DNA of 64,000 bases from Tretioscincus oriximinensis (GCA_022410635.1 JAJVDF010000779.1:347924-411923), one strand, 5' to 3'; counted from the first letter of the stretch, positions 43,941 through 54,208 are shown. The notes: generated by a model not told the origin, from the letters alone. Numbers and translations: made by a program.

Positions 43941-44695
43941 CTGCAAAGGCACTACACTTTTTAACACGGAATGGAAAGTGTTTGAAAGTTCCAAATTCAA
44001 CCCGAAGTGAGGGCTTAAATCCCCCTCTGTTAACAGCCTGCATATCACACGTGGNGAGAGCTCAGCCCCTCCCACCAGAGCCACAGAGGAAGCCAGACAA
44101 ACCGTTTTTTCTGGCAAGGGAGTGGGGAGAGCCAGCAGCTGACGGTGTGCTTCCTGCTTGTGGGTTGGTGCTTCACCCTCACACCTTCGCACCCTCGCTT
44201 GCTCGGCTCTTCTCCTGTTGCTGCCACCACCTTTGTCCCTCCTAGGCCGTTCTTTGTTTTCCAGAAGATCAACATCATTACCATCGAATCTAGTCCCAGA
44301 TGTTGTCCCCCTCCCTCCCTCCTCCCTGGCAAAAAGTAAAATAATAGATCGTGGTTGAGCGTGTGCTGCTTGAAAGGAGATGCACACAGAAAAAGAGTCA
44401 GGAGGAACTGGCCAAAAATANTACGCACACAGCTGCCCATCCCAGAAACACCCCTTTTCCCTATTTGCTGGAGCGCCCANATACGTGAGAGTGGCTAAGG
44501 AGAAATCCGTTGTCGGAGTGCAACTAATGCGAATGGCAAAAAGGAGCAGCGGCAACAGAATTTGGCTGTGGGCTGCGTAGCAGACACAAGTGGTGTGCGT
44601 GAGATGGATGCGGGAGCAATTCTGCTTTGGTTTTTATGTGAATGGGGACGTTCGCATCACAGTTGCACCTGTTTTTAGGTGCAGTGCATTTGCAG
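43941..44695. mobile_element. hAT-like non-autonomous DNA transposon (755 bp) inside CR1
   Basis: The ends are inverted repeats: CTGCAAAGGCACTACAC at the left, and GTGCAGTGCATTTGCAG at the right (complement CTGCAAATGCACTGCAC; two mismatches in 17). The flanks CCCAGGT (43934-43940) and CCTAGGT (44696-44702) form a 7-bp duplication with one mismatch, extendable to 8 if one base is shared, as expected for hAT elements. The host is a CR1 3' end whose two halves join perfectly when the insert is removed. The inside is GC-richer than the surroundings and has no recognisable transposase; a 257-codon minus frame with several Ns is not similar to anything I know. Confidence 0.72.
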
Positions 44696-44838
44696 CCTAG
44701 GTGTTGCCTCCAGTTGGAAAGCCTGGCAGGATTCTTCAAAATGCCAGAACTAGATCAAGAACTATGTAAAGCAACATACTGGGCTTCATGGCTTGTGGAC
44801 TGATCTGGCAGAGCTTCTCTTGTGTTCTTGATGGACCA
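44696..44838 (+). mobile_element. CR1 LINE 3' end, right half
   Basis: GGTGTTGCCTCCAGTTGGAA, TACTGGGCTTCATGGCTTGT GGACTGATCTGGCAGAGC and CTCTTGTGTTCTTGATGG continue the CR1 end interrupted at 43940. It is diverged, with only one recognisable tail octamer. Confidence 0.65.
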
Positions 44839-45888
44839 TGACAGAATCTGCACAATGTTCTGTCTTTTTCTTCCATGTTCTTAATGCACTGGCATGCTGC
44901 CTACACCACAACCTCTGCATGTTGAGATCTAAGCCTTTCACCACGACAGGTAATTCCTTTCCATCATCGCAATCACAACAAGAGTTTTCTCGGCTTTGAA
45001 GTCCAAGCAATCAAAAATTCNTTATTAACACTATTGATTCGTTGTAGAGTGAGACAAATGATTGAACCACAACATCGTTTCTTATTAATAACGATTAAAT
45101 AGTTATTTGATAAACCCTTCTATAACCTGGTTCCAATAAACAGTATAACCAACTACCTTTTCCTCAAGAGACATGAGTGCAGTCAACAGAAGTGAAATTA
45201 CTGTTTATATAAAAAGTACAAAATGCAGATCTCTTTTTTTTTTTACTTAGCTTGAAGTCTGCAAAACCTAAAATATACAAGATTGGGATCCTTTGTCAGC
45301 TAGNTTCTACTTTCTTCAACATAATTCCACATTTCAGTGACTCTTCCCCTCTTCTGAAAACAAAATGCTTGTATCTTTCCTCTTGCATTCTGTGAGTGAG
45401 AGTGGCAGCCAGTGGTAATTTACTTATGTGCCAAAGGGCAAGAAAATGGGTCCTTTCTCCCACCACTGTACTCTGACTGCCTAGAAAACTGTCAGTTCTG
45501 ACTGTCCTGTGACCTGTGTTTATATCACAAATAGTAAAGTAGACAACTTTGCCAGTCACGGCTGCTTGCTCAGGCATCTAGGCAGCCACAGAGATTAGCT
45601 TCTGTTCTGTTCCTGGATTTCCAAGACAGTCAAATCTCCCAATATGCTGTTGGTCACCACTTTTGAATACCCAGACAGGTCACTGAGGTCATTCTTGGTT
45701 TCAGTCCAAAGATGAATTCAAAATTGTTCAAATAACCTCCTTCATCCAAGCTGTCATTGCTGGTATGGATTATTCTGCTGTTTATCACACTGTATAATCC
45801 TGATGGCTATAAAGGCTGGTCACTGCTTTGGTAAAAATGCTACTGATGTTGGGAAGGCGTATTCGCTGTAATTCTAGCAGTGTGCTCT
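44839..45888. other. No gene seen
   Basis: About 1 kb; minus frames at 44786-45010 and 45296-45577 are not recognisable. Confidence 0.4.
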
Positions 45889-46067
45889 AGAGATTAACAA
45901 GAGAAAAGTAGGCAGCATGAGCTTTCGTAGAGAAGTCTACTTCTTCAGGTGCATCTGAATAAGTAGACTTGTCTTACAAAAGCTCATGCTGCCTACCATT
46001 CTTTTGATAGTCTCTAAGCCCCTCTTGCTAAAAACTTTGGACTAAATTAACATAGCTATTTCTGCAT
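45889..46067 (+). mobile_element. FB-A palindromic element, two arms
   Basis: Left arm GGCAGCATGAGCTTTCGTAG AGAAGTCTACTTCTTCAGG pairs with right arm CTGAATAAGTAGACTTGTCT...AGCTCATGCTGCC around GTGCAT. The right side continues to the family terminus GGACTAAATTAACATAGCTA TTTCT; the left arm stops short at GATTAAC. An FB-B half element follows directly. Confidence 0.78.
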
Positions 46068-46069
46068 GC

Positions 46070-46160
46070 CAGTGAAGATCAAATAGTCCACACTAGGATG
46101 CAGGTGACAGGCTTCTATTCTTAGGTGTAGCCCAGAAAAGGGTTCAGTGTAGAAAGAGCA
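46070..46160. mobile_element. FB-B half element
   Basis: CAAATAGTCCACACTAGGAT GCAGGTG...GGCTTCTATTCTTAGGTGTA GCCCAGAAAAGGGTTCAG matches one arm of FB-B. The other arm is absent or replaced by the FB-A end. Confidence 0.55.
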
Positions 46161-46200
46161 TGGTATAATTGTAAGTGTGGATAGGCTATATCCACATTAC

Positions 46201-47078
46201 ATTTATTTCAGAATTTCCCGATAATCCGGATGATTGGTTTACCAGTTTTAATGCGTCTCATTCATATCTTTACGATATATTCCGAGTTTTCTCATTCCCA
46301 AATGTTATTGCATAGTTCGTTGTTAATATCAGATTCGTTCACCTCCCATTCTCACAATTTCTCACCAGAACTATCCATATATTACAGCCTTTTTTGTAAT
46401 AATCCTTTACAGATGAAACCTGTACAAATCCTGATATAATGAAATTCATGGTGTAATGAAGAAATTTGCAAGCCCCAGAGGAAGGTCAGTAAGAGTAATG
46501 TTGGTTACAATGGATTTTGTTATAATGAGATTTAATTACAACGAACACATCCACCCGACTCCTTTGCATTCACTATAACAGAATTTCACCTGTATAATGG
46601 TTCAATAGTTGGTTTTCCTGGTAAGTGGATAATTCAGATAATCAGCTGTGAATCCCATTGTCAATAGGGGCTGCGTGTAGAAAGGGTCAATAATTCACGT
46701 GCAAATAAAAAATGTGTTGCATTTACCTCACCAGATTATGTGTTTTAAAACTGATCATCCAGATTATTGGTTTACCGGGAAAACCAGCTACCAACCCACT
46801 ATGTAGTGTTGTTGTGGAAAGGCTGTGATGTATGGATAATTCTGGTAAGAAACTGTGAGGGTCAATTTGATATTGACAGCATTTGGGATAAGAGAGTGTT
46901 GCGCTTTCTCTTGACAACCAGCAAACAAAATGGCTGCCGAGAGAGTTTGTCATGTGCACAGAAAATCTCCCTTGTTCAGCCTGTAAAAACTAGAGAACTT
47001 GGAATGTACTGTAAAGATATGAACAAGACACATTATCAGTAAACTGAATTATCAGGAGCTTCTGAAATAAAGAAGTTC
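46201..47078. mobile_element. Inverted-repeat DNA transposon, long arms (~190 bp)
   Basis: The outer ends read TTTATTTCAGAATTTCCCGA on the left, and on the right the complement TTTATTTCAGAAGCTCCTGA. Similarity continues inward through TTCATATCTTTAC (left near 46265) and its mirror GTAAAGATATGAAC (right near 47012), as far as CCAGAACTATCCATATAT / TATGGATAATTCTGG. The middle has AATGGATTTTGTTATAATGA GATTT-like text reminiscent of pogo/Tigger-type elements, but no transposase frame. Two frames on opposite strands encode the same mirrored peptide (PELSIYYSLF / PELSIHHSLS), which simply reflects the inverted repeat. Confidence 0.65.
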
Positions 47079-47944
47079 TGTTTGGATGTAGCCTGTGCTG
47101 ATTCATAAATATTTTTATACTATGTTCTTTTTGCACAGAACTATAATTCAGAATGGGAGACTGCCATTCACATTTTAATGTAGGCTGAAGTGTACACTAT
47201 GTAGTTTCTGTTGATATATGCAACAGAAGTTCAACTTGCAAGTGGATTACTGACCATGTCTGGACACAGCCACAGGTTCGAATGACACTGACCTGGGTCA
47301 CTGCTGCAGTATTACCAGTGTGTAAGCCTGCATGTGGTACTCACACTCCAGGTTAGGTGTTACNATCAGTTTCTTCCACAGATAGTTTGGGCAGAAGGGC
47401 CATGTCTGCAGGTAACTGAAAAATCCATACTACCAAAGTGTTGATAAGGTTCCCATCCACACACACCCATCCACAGAAATGGTTAATACTCAAACCTTTG
47501 TGGAGACACTGGAAAATCTAAGATTCTGTCGAGAAAAAGGAAGGTGAAGAGGGAAAGATTAGTATTGAAATATATCATTCCTCCCCCCCACCCCCATACA
47601 AATCAGTTTNCTTACTAAATTNATTAAATAAAATAATGTTCTAAAGNAAAGGAAGGAAGCNCCTCCATTTAATGAATTTATANTGTTACAAGAAGGAAAG
47701 TAAATAGAATAATTATGTGATTTTATGTGACCTTCCAGAGCATAAAGCGTGCATGGAAAATCATGATGAATGTTAAGAATTCCAAGAATTTCCATGACCA
47801 TCTGCAATTGTCTAGCAGTATTAGAGAAGAAAGACTGATGAGTCATGGGGGAATATTCCCCGTGGAATGGGGGAGGGTGTTGTGAAGAATTCACTTCCAG
47901 GAACTCACAGGGTTTTGGGAAAGGAAGATAATGCAAGTGGTTCA
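47079..47944. other. No gene seen
   Basis: About 870 bp. Several Ns are clustered at 47610-47690. Nothing recognised. Confidence 0.4.
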
Positions 47945-48045
47945 AAGAGANGATGCCTANATGTTGTGTTAATTGNGATTTTATTGTTAACCGCCCTGNG
48001 TCCTTCGAGTATAGGGTGGTATAAAAATGTAAATAAATAAATACA
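47945..48045 (+). repeat. L2-type LINE 3' tail
   Basis: GATTTTATTGTTAACCGCCC TGNGTCCTTCGAGTATAGGG then (AAAT)n is the standard tail of this window's L2-type ends. Confidence 0.7.
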
Positions 48046-48341
48046 ATTTTAACATGGCTAGAGATTGATATTCTTGATAAANGTGCATACATATGTACAT
48101 TCATACATACTTACAATTCTGATAACAAATACCATGATGTACTCAAGTGGCTCCTGGGCATCATTAAGGGAATGTACCCCTAAATGACAAGCTATTCTGG
48201 GAATAATTTATGTCTGGAGCATTTGGTATACAGNCAAATCTTGTTTTATTATGACAGAAGGACAAGAAGTGTGAAGAAGAGAATGCTATGGTAGGTGTCT
48301 GAAAGATCCATTCCATTCAGTAACTTGTACTAGAAATGAAC
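48046..48341. other. No gene seen
   Basis: About 300 bp, one N at 48234; nothing recognised. Confidence 0.4.
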
Positions 48342-48436
48342 AGTCCAGCAAAGGGGCTAGCAGCACTATGAGACTAACTTGAGAAAAGTGGTTGGCATAA
48401 GCTTTCGTAGACAGGTCTACTTCTTCAGATGCTGAG
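48342..48436 (-). mobile_element. FB-A palindromic family, one arm
   Basis: AGTCCAGCAAAGGGGCTAGC AGCACTATGAGACTAACTTG, CATAAGCTTTCGTAGACAGG and TCTACTTCTTCAGATGC match the 50.1-kb element closely. Instead of a mirrored second arm, unique-looking sequence follows (48437-48700), with an exact-period 35-bp tandem duplication at 48522-48591 (CAGGTAAATAGCAGGAACTA and CAGGTGAATAGCAGGAACTA). Confidence 0.75.
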
Positions 48437-48794
48437 GGACTAATGTCAGGGTCAGGTATTTATAGGGAAATGTGTATGGGAGAAGACAAAGCATATGCAA
48501 CTGTAGGGAGGTGTTGAATTGCAGGTAAATAGCAGGAACTAATCTCCTTAAAAAGACAGGTGAATAGCAGGAACTAATCCTCTTATGTAAAAAAGTGCCT
48601 GGGGCAACTCTAGAAATGAACAATTGAGCTAACTGCAGAATGCTTAATTCCATACAGAAAACTGCAACATTACCTGATAGGTGATGTCAAGCATGATTCT
48701 TGAGCAAATGCAGATAGTTTTGGTGGCAGAATATATATGTTTTCTTAGGGTCATGCTGGAGGGATATGCCCAGTGTCAACTGAGGATGTCTCCC
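48437..48794. other. Possible internal part of a longer FB-A element
   Basis: Holds the two-copy 35-bp repeat and no coding. It may be the non-palindromic interior of a longer member of FB-A. Confidence 0.4.
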
Positions 48795-49224
48795 CATGAC
48801 ATGTTTAGCTGCTATTTCTTTTAAATCCAGATGAACATGTTAACGATTCTGCCTCACCTACCTTCAAGTTTCCACGCTGTTCTGTTAAATTGCCTTGCAT
48901 TCTCATTGCATGACAAGCCCATAAGTCATTGCTATGCTTGCCTTATTATAATTCTCTGCAAGCCAAGAGCCAGTGAACTTTTACATGTAGCCTCAAAGTC
49001 TTGCNAGATTTACCAAATATGAGATTTACCAAATGAATACCCTGTGAGTGCTACTTTTCAGATTTTAGGAACATCCGCTGTGGAATCGGATAAATATCAG
49101 TGGCTGGAAAATCTGAGTCCATGGGCCTTTTTAACNAGTGGATCACTGAACATGCGTGACCTNATTTGGTGAATTCAACCTAATGTAAGTCCCATCTCAC
49201 TAAAAATACTTCATGGGGATGCAN
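48795..49224 (+). mobile_element. R430 repeat, copy 2
   Basis: Blocks CATGACATGTTTAGCTGC, ATAAGTCATTGCTATGCTTG, AAGCCAAGAGCCAGTGAAC, AGCCTCAAAGTCTTGC, CTTTTCAGATTTTAGG, GTGGCTGGAAAATC and CACTAAAAATACTTCATGGG align with the copies at 18.3 and 62.0 kb. A short duplication of GATTTACCAAAT occurs at about 49010-49035. Ns lie at 49005, 49136 and 49163. Confidence 0.68.
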
Positions 49225-50042
49225 CNNAANNNTNNAANNNGNNTTNGGCTACAGTGTTTGTTCCTAAGCTATAAATTATTACCAGGAGCATTCTGTCGGG
49301 ATCACATGCATGAGCGTGCATGTATGCACATGNGCACACATGCACACCTGAATAATTTGATATTATCAGTAAACAAGTTCTCTTCATTTCTCCCCATTAA
49401 AAATGGATGCCATTACGGATTCTTGGTGACATACTTGTAGACATCTTTATTTCTCTAAAACCAGCAGCCTTTTCAGGGTGCATCACTTTTTTTAGGGGGG
49501 CGGGGGGTGTTATAAAAAGAATCAAAATGTCCTGATGTTTAGAAAATTCTCTGTACCAGCAGTTTTCAAGGTTTTTCTTTATATGAGCCCTAGTACAATC
49601 ATCAAAAATNTTGGGGTTGCAACATGCAGAAATCTTTTTAACGTTCCCTTTCGTTAAACATCTTGTAACTTCCATGTGTTCAAAGCATTCTCCAGAGGAA
49701 AGCTAAACCTGCCAACATGCTCCATTGTTGTTAAGAAATGTTTGTTCATTAAAAGTGGATTCCAATTCAGCGGAACATTTATATATTTATGCGTGACAAT
49801 AAAATGATAATTATTGCCACTTCAGCTGTGGCAGGATATGGTTCTTTTAGGTGTCAGCCCAAGTGAGTCGATGGTCAAAGACTCTTAATCATGATTGAGG
49901 ATTAACCTGGGCAGCTTCCCCACTGTTTCTTTTTCTGCTTTGAGTCTGAACCTAGTGGCTGCACAGAACTGGGCAAGAATCAAGACAGTTGAAACTGGAC
50001 CGTTGATTCTCTAAGGGCACGTCAATGCATACCTTTATTGCA
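49225..50042. other. No gene seen; low-quality patch at 49223-49246
   Basis: About 800 bp. The cluster of Ns at 49223-49246 prevents reading. A short alternating CATG/CACA stretch lies at 49305-49345. No coding recognised. Confidence 0.4.
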
Positions 50043-50056
50043 CTACAACTGAGATT

Positions 50057-50266
50057 CCAGCAAAGGAGCTAGCAGCACTTTGAGACTAACTTGAGAAAAG
50101 TGGTTGGCATAAGCTTTCGTAGACAGTCTACTTCTTCAGCATCTGAAGAAGTAGACCTGTCTACGAAAGCTTATGCCAACCACTATTCTCAAGTTAGTCT
50201 CAAAGTGCTGCTAGCTCCTTTGCTGGACTTTCTGCTAGACTAATACAGCTATTTCTCTGAAATTGT
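50057..50266 (+). mobile_element. FB-A palindromic element, best copy, with 14-bp flanking duplication
   Basis: Left arm 50057-50139 and right arm 50140-50226 are near-perfect reverse complements (one substitution and one extra base over about 85 bp). Key text is CCAGCAAAGGAGCTAGCAGC, GCATAAGCTTTCGTAGACA and CTACTTCTTCAG. The right side goes on to the family terminus AGACTAATACAGCTATTTCT; the left side lacks it. CTACAACTGAGATT flanks the element exactly on both sides (50043-50056 and 50267-50280). A flank of 14 bp with one truncated end is typical of LINE-driven insertion rather than of cut-and-paste transposition. Confidence 0.85.
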
Positions 50267-50292
50267 CTACAACTGAGATTGTCACCTAAGAT

Positions 50293-50364
50293 GTCCACAT
50301 GACCATTGTCCACATGACCATTGTCCATATGACCATTGTCCACATGACTATTGTCCACATGACT
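50293..50364 (+). repeat. 15-bp minisatellite, five units
   Basis: GTCCACATGACCATT repeats at 50293, 50308, 50323, 50338 and (partial) 50353, with one or two changes per unit. It borders the CR1 fragment that follows. Confidence 0.92.
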
Positions 50365-50680
50365 GGGCAGCAATGCAAGGAACTATGGAATTTGCTTCCA
50401 GAAGAGGTAATGGCAGTTAGCAGCCCGAATAGCTTTAAGACAGGATTTGATACATTTATGCAAGTCAGGTGTAACAATGCCTATTAGGGTAGATCTCTTG
50501 ATACTACTGGAGCAACAGGCAGGATTCCTGAAATGTCAGCTGCAAGGAATGGAGAAAAGGATAAGGTTTTGTCTTCTTCTGCTGCTTGAAAGTACCCAGA
50601 TACAATTGGTGGGCCAGTGTCTGAGACTGAATGCTGGACTAGATGGGATCTGACCTTTTAGGTTATGCTTTTATGTGGTG
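50365..50680 (+). mobile_element. CR1 LINE 3' end
   Basis: AGGAACTATGGAATTTGCTT CCAGAAGAGG, GCAACAGGCAGGATTCCTG, CAATTGGTGGGCCAGTGTC, GCTGGACTAGATGGGATCTG and a decayed TTATGCTTTTATGT tail. Non-coding. Confidence 0.8.
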
Positions 50681-50984
50681 AAGTTACCTGACAGTATAAT
50701 CTAGTAATATACATTTGGGTATTATAGAGTGAAGATGTGTGCAATTGGAGTCTCCTCCTCCTTCTTAAATAAGAAATCACTTTTCTATATCATAAACATT
50801 TTAGAATAACTGGGTATTCTTGGTGGGTTTATACAGCACAGAATTTAATTACCTAAAATAATAGTGATCATCTAAAACAAAACATGGTGCATTATGAATA
50901 ANATTATGCTAGTAAACCTCTACCTTGCCTACCACCAGGGCTGGATTTGGTTTATATGACACCCTTGGGCTGCAAAAAGTTTTA
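50681..50984. other. No gene seen
   Basis: About 300 bp; nothing recognised. Confidence 0.4.
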
Positions 50985-51135
50985 CGCACCCCCCCCCCAA
51001 ACACTTTCAGAAAGGACAGGAAGTGATGTCATTTCTGGAGTGGGACAGGAAGTGATGTTATTTATGGGGCAGGACAGGAAGTTATGTTGCTCCGGGTGCC
51101 ATTCCAGGAAGCAGATTCTGGAAGTGACATCATTT
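50985..51135 (+). repeat. Repeat rich in GGAAGTGATGTCA-type motifs, copy 2
   Basis: GACAGGAAGTGATGTCATTT (about 51017), GACAGGAAGTGATGTTATTT (about 51044), GACAGGAAGTTATGTTGCTC (about 51073) and TGGAAGTGACATCATTTG (about 51119) occur within 120 bases. This gives a loose internal repeat of about 28-45 bases. It corresponds to 26470-26640 in reverse. Confidence 0.6.
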
Positions 51136-51881
51136 GCCTTATGCTCTCTGTCTCCCACTCTCAGCTGCCCATGCAGGGCCTGCAGTAGCAGCCCTGGGCA
51201 GACAGGCAAAGCAGCACACAGACAGACAGGTGTCAGAGCAGCAGAGCAACATTACAATGGTGCATGGCGGCAGTGGCTCGTGGTGGTGTGTGGGACATGT
51301 GCAGTACATGTCTGCTGCTGCTGGGACAGGCCCAGTAGATGCAACTGGGAGAAATTTAAATTTAAACGGCAGGCAATTTGCTGCCCCCAATAAATGGCCA
51401 CCACCCTGCTGTCCAGAACATGTAGCCCCTTCCCAAGATCTGGCTCTGCCTACCACTGAGAAATAAGTCACTGCTTAGCTTTATATGCCACCTTGGGCCA
51501 AGATTTGTTTCCAGGCAGAACATGAGCAGAAGCTAACATTTTTCCTCAATAATTTATTAGTTATTTATAATAATCCATCTTCTGCTTATACTGGCAACTT
51601 GCCCTGTGTGAGTTTCCAAAGTGAGAAAATCTGTAACCAGTTTTCACTTGTCATGTTTTTTTCATTATTAGGTATACTTAGGTCACACATAAAAACCTAG
51701 AATTGGATAGTTTTCAAAACCACAAGTTGTACATTTTACNGCCATTTGCAAAAACAACTAGTGTAAACTCCTGGAGCATTTGGTACCGGCTGCCACATAC
51801 CCCAAGGTGGTCTTTTCTTTTTTATGAGCAAAAATAATTGGCCAGCCGTCAACACCATTAATGAATACCTCAGTGCATTCT
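51136..51881. other. No gene seen
   Basis: About 745 bp, GC-richer near 51160-51340. Opposed 110-codon frames (51134-51466 plus, 51139-51471 minus) have no recognisable domain. Confidence 0.4.
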
Positions 51882-53800
51882 GTTCTTAAGGACATAAGAA
51901 GAGCCATACTGAATCAGGCTGGAGCCCATGTAGGCCAGCATTCTGTCTCACACAGATGCCCACCAGTTGCACCTGGGCAGTCTGAACAGAAGAAGGCAAA
52001 ATATGTACTTTTTCATGACTCCCTGCAAATGGTGTTACAGAAGAACTGCCTGTTGCTCCATTTCGGAGGCAGCATCCAGACATCCATCTTAGTAACCATT
52101 TATAGCCTTGGTATAAACCTGTCTCGTTCTGTCTTGAAGCTATTCAAGCTGTTAGCTATCACCACCTCTTCTGAAGTAAATTCCAAAGGCTGATGGCCCT
52201 CTGGGTGAAAAAATACTTTCCTTTGTCTGTTCTCACTTTTCTACCCAACAGTTTTAAGGAGTGCCCTCTGGTCCTTGTGCTGTGTGATAGAGAAAACATT
52301 TTTTCTCTATTCACCCTGTCCATCCCATGCATGATTTTGTTCTTTGCCCAATGTGCGTGACTTTGCACTTGCTTAAGTTGAAGTGCATTTGCCACTTTGA
52401 TGCCCACTCACCCATTTTCAGTAGATCACTCTGGAGCTCCTTACAATCATTTTCAGTTTTCACTACCCTGAAAAGTTTAGTTTCATGAGCAAAATTGGCA
52501 GCTTCATTATTTACCTCGGCATTCAGATCGTTTGTGAATATATTGAAAAGCAGAAGTCCTAATACAGACCCCTGGGGTACTCCACTTCTCGTCTCCTTCC
52601 TTCCAGAGAACTGTCCATTCACTATTGCTCTGTGTTTTCCATCTTTTAGCCAGTTTCCAATCCAGGACAAGGTCTGTCCTCTTATTCCATGACTGTAGAG
52701 CTTTTTTAGGAGCCTTTGATGAGGCACTTTATCAAAAGCCTTCTGAAAATCTTAATAGACAATATCAACTGGATCCCCTTTATCCACATGTTTATTATCA
52801 TACTCAAAGAATTCTAACCAGTTTGTAAGGCATGATTTGCCTTTGCAGAAGTCATGCTGAGTTTCATTCAGCAATGTGTACTTCTCCATGTGTTTAATAA
52901 TTTTGTTCTTAATTATGATTCCCAGCACTTTGCCTGGAACTGATCTTAAATTGACAGGTCTATAATTTCTAGGATCATCCTGCATTCCTTTTTTGAAGAT
53001 TGGTGTTATGTTAGCTACCCTCCAATCTACTGGCAAAGTGTCTGATCTTAAGTAAAGATTAAATGTTTTTGCTAGAAGTTAAGCAATTTCACATTTGAGT
53101 TCTTTAAGAATTTTGGGCTGAATGCTATCTGGTCCCAGGGATTTATTAATGTTCAGTTTATTAGGGTTAGTAAGGACCTCCCTCCTTGTTATCTCTGACC
53201 AGTTTAATTCCTCTGGTGCCCTTCCTGAAAAGACTAGTTCCTTCGCAGGTATATACTCTCTGTCCTCTTCAGTGAAAACTGAGGGAAAAAAATAATTTAA
53301 CCTCTCTGCAATCTCCATGTCCTCCTTTATTATCCCCTTCTCTCCTGGTAGGATTCTTATGTCTGATGTATTTGAAGACGTTCTTATTATTTCTTTTAAT
53401 ATTCTTTTCAATGTGCTCTTCAGAGTTTTTTCTACCACCTTGCATTTGGTTTACCATAGTATGTGGTCCCTTCTGTTCTCCTCACTAGGATAAGCCTTCC
53501 ATTGTTTAAAGGAGTTTCTCTTCATTCTAATGACTTCACTTACTATAGTGATAAGCTGTAGAGGTTTCCTCTTGAACTTGGCAGAGTCCTTTCTTCTCTT
53601 GGGAATGCATTGTATTTGAGCCTCTAATATTGTATCGTAAACTATTTCCATGCTTTTTTAAGGGACTATTCTCACTTTCCCTTTTAATTTTCTTTTTACC
53701 ATTTTCCTCATGTTAGGAAAATTTCCTTTCTGAAAGTTTAAGGTTTCTGTGTTAGAACTCCTTGACACATTCTTACCTTCTTAATGTATTTATTCTTGCT
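51882..53800 (-). mobile_element. CR1 LINE, about 1.9 kb, with internal deletion
   Basis: Minus-strand CR1 from before the reverse transcriptase (about 53800) to the AGGACATAAG tail at 51890. Compared with the copy at 29.6-31.5 kb, about 415 bases are missing at 52338-52345, where CKVTHIG is joined directly to KIMHGMDRVN. The 5' extent is about 200 bases longer than in the other copy. Confidence 0.9.
52311..53651 (-). pseudogene. CR1 ORF2 reverse transcriptase, broken
   Basis: In minus order: FSPGEKGIIKEDMEIAERL-type linker with LNYFFPSVFTEEDREYIPA, then NKSLGPDSIQPKILKELKCE (53438-53079), a stop, VDWRVANITPIFKKG, NYRPVNLRSVPGKVL, GKSCLTNWLEF and VDIVY (53036-52752). A stop replaces Leu of YLDFQKAFDKVPH at about 52753. 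The next frame (52727-52311) gives the rest of that block, LSWIGNWLKDGKH, SGVPQGSVLGLLLFNIF and FAHETKLF. The catalytic FADD is changed to FAHE, so polymerase activity is lost even apart from the stops. A further upstream frame (53651-53451) matches the ORF2 linker. Confidence 0.9.
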
Positions 53801-54080
53801 TCCACTAGAAACCTTTAAACACTCCTTTCAAAATGAAATTAAAACTCCATTTCTAATGGATTATTATGGCTTCATGTCATTTCCAAGTGGTATCTTCCAC
53901 TGAGATAACTGACTCATTCTCCCCAGTGTAAGAGCAAATCATGGTTATCAAAGGATAATGAACTGTGCTATGAGATGGCTTTTTACATAAACAACATGAT
54001 CAATGAACGCTTTTCCTGTTGTTCAAAAGCAGGCAAGGCCACCTGTGTTTGAGTGATGAGGAAGTGGGCAAATGGCAATG
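53801..54080. other. No gene seen
   Basis: About 280 bp; nothing recognised. Confidence 0.4.
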
Positions 54081-54199
54081 CAGAAATAGCCATGTTAGTC
54101 CAGTAGAAAGTCAAAAAAGGGGCTAGTAGCACTTAGAGACTAACAGGAGAAAAGTAGGTGGCATAAGCTTTCGTAGACACGCCTACTCCTTCAGATGCT
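54081..54199 (-). mobile_element. FB-A palindromic family, arm with intact terminus
   Basis: CAGAAATAGCCATGTTAGTC C is the family terminus, followed by AGTAGAAAGTCAAAAAAGGG GCTAGTAGCAC, GGCATAAGCTTTCGTAGACA and CCTACTCCTTCAGATGC. It stops at the family's centre, as do the copies at 37.5 and 63.8 kb. Confidence 0.8.
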
Positions 54200-54208
54200 C
54201 TCATCTAA

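Noticed and set aside
43782..44555. 257-codon minus frame
   Set aside because: It runs from a hAT-like non-coding element into CR1 3' sequence, with several Ns; no transposase motif seen.
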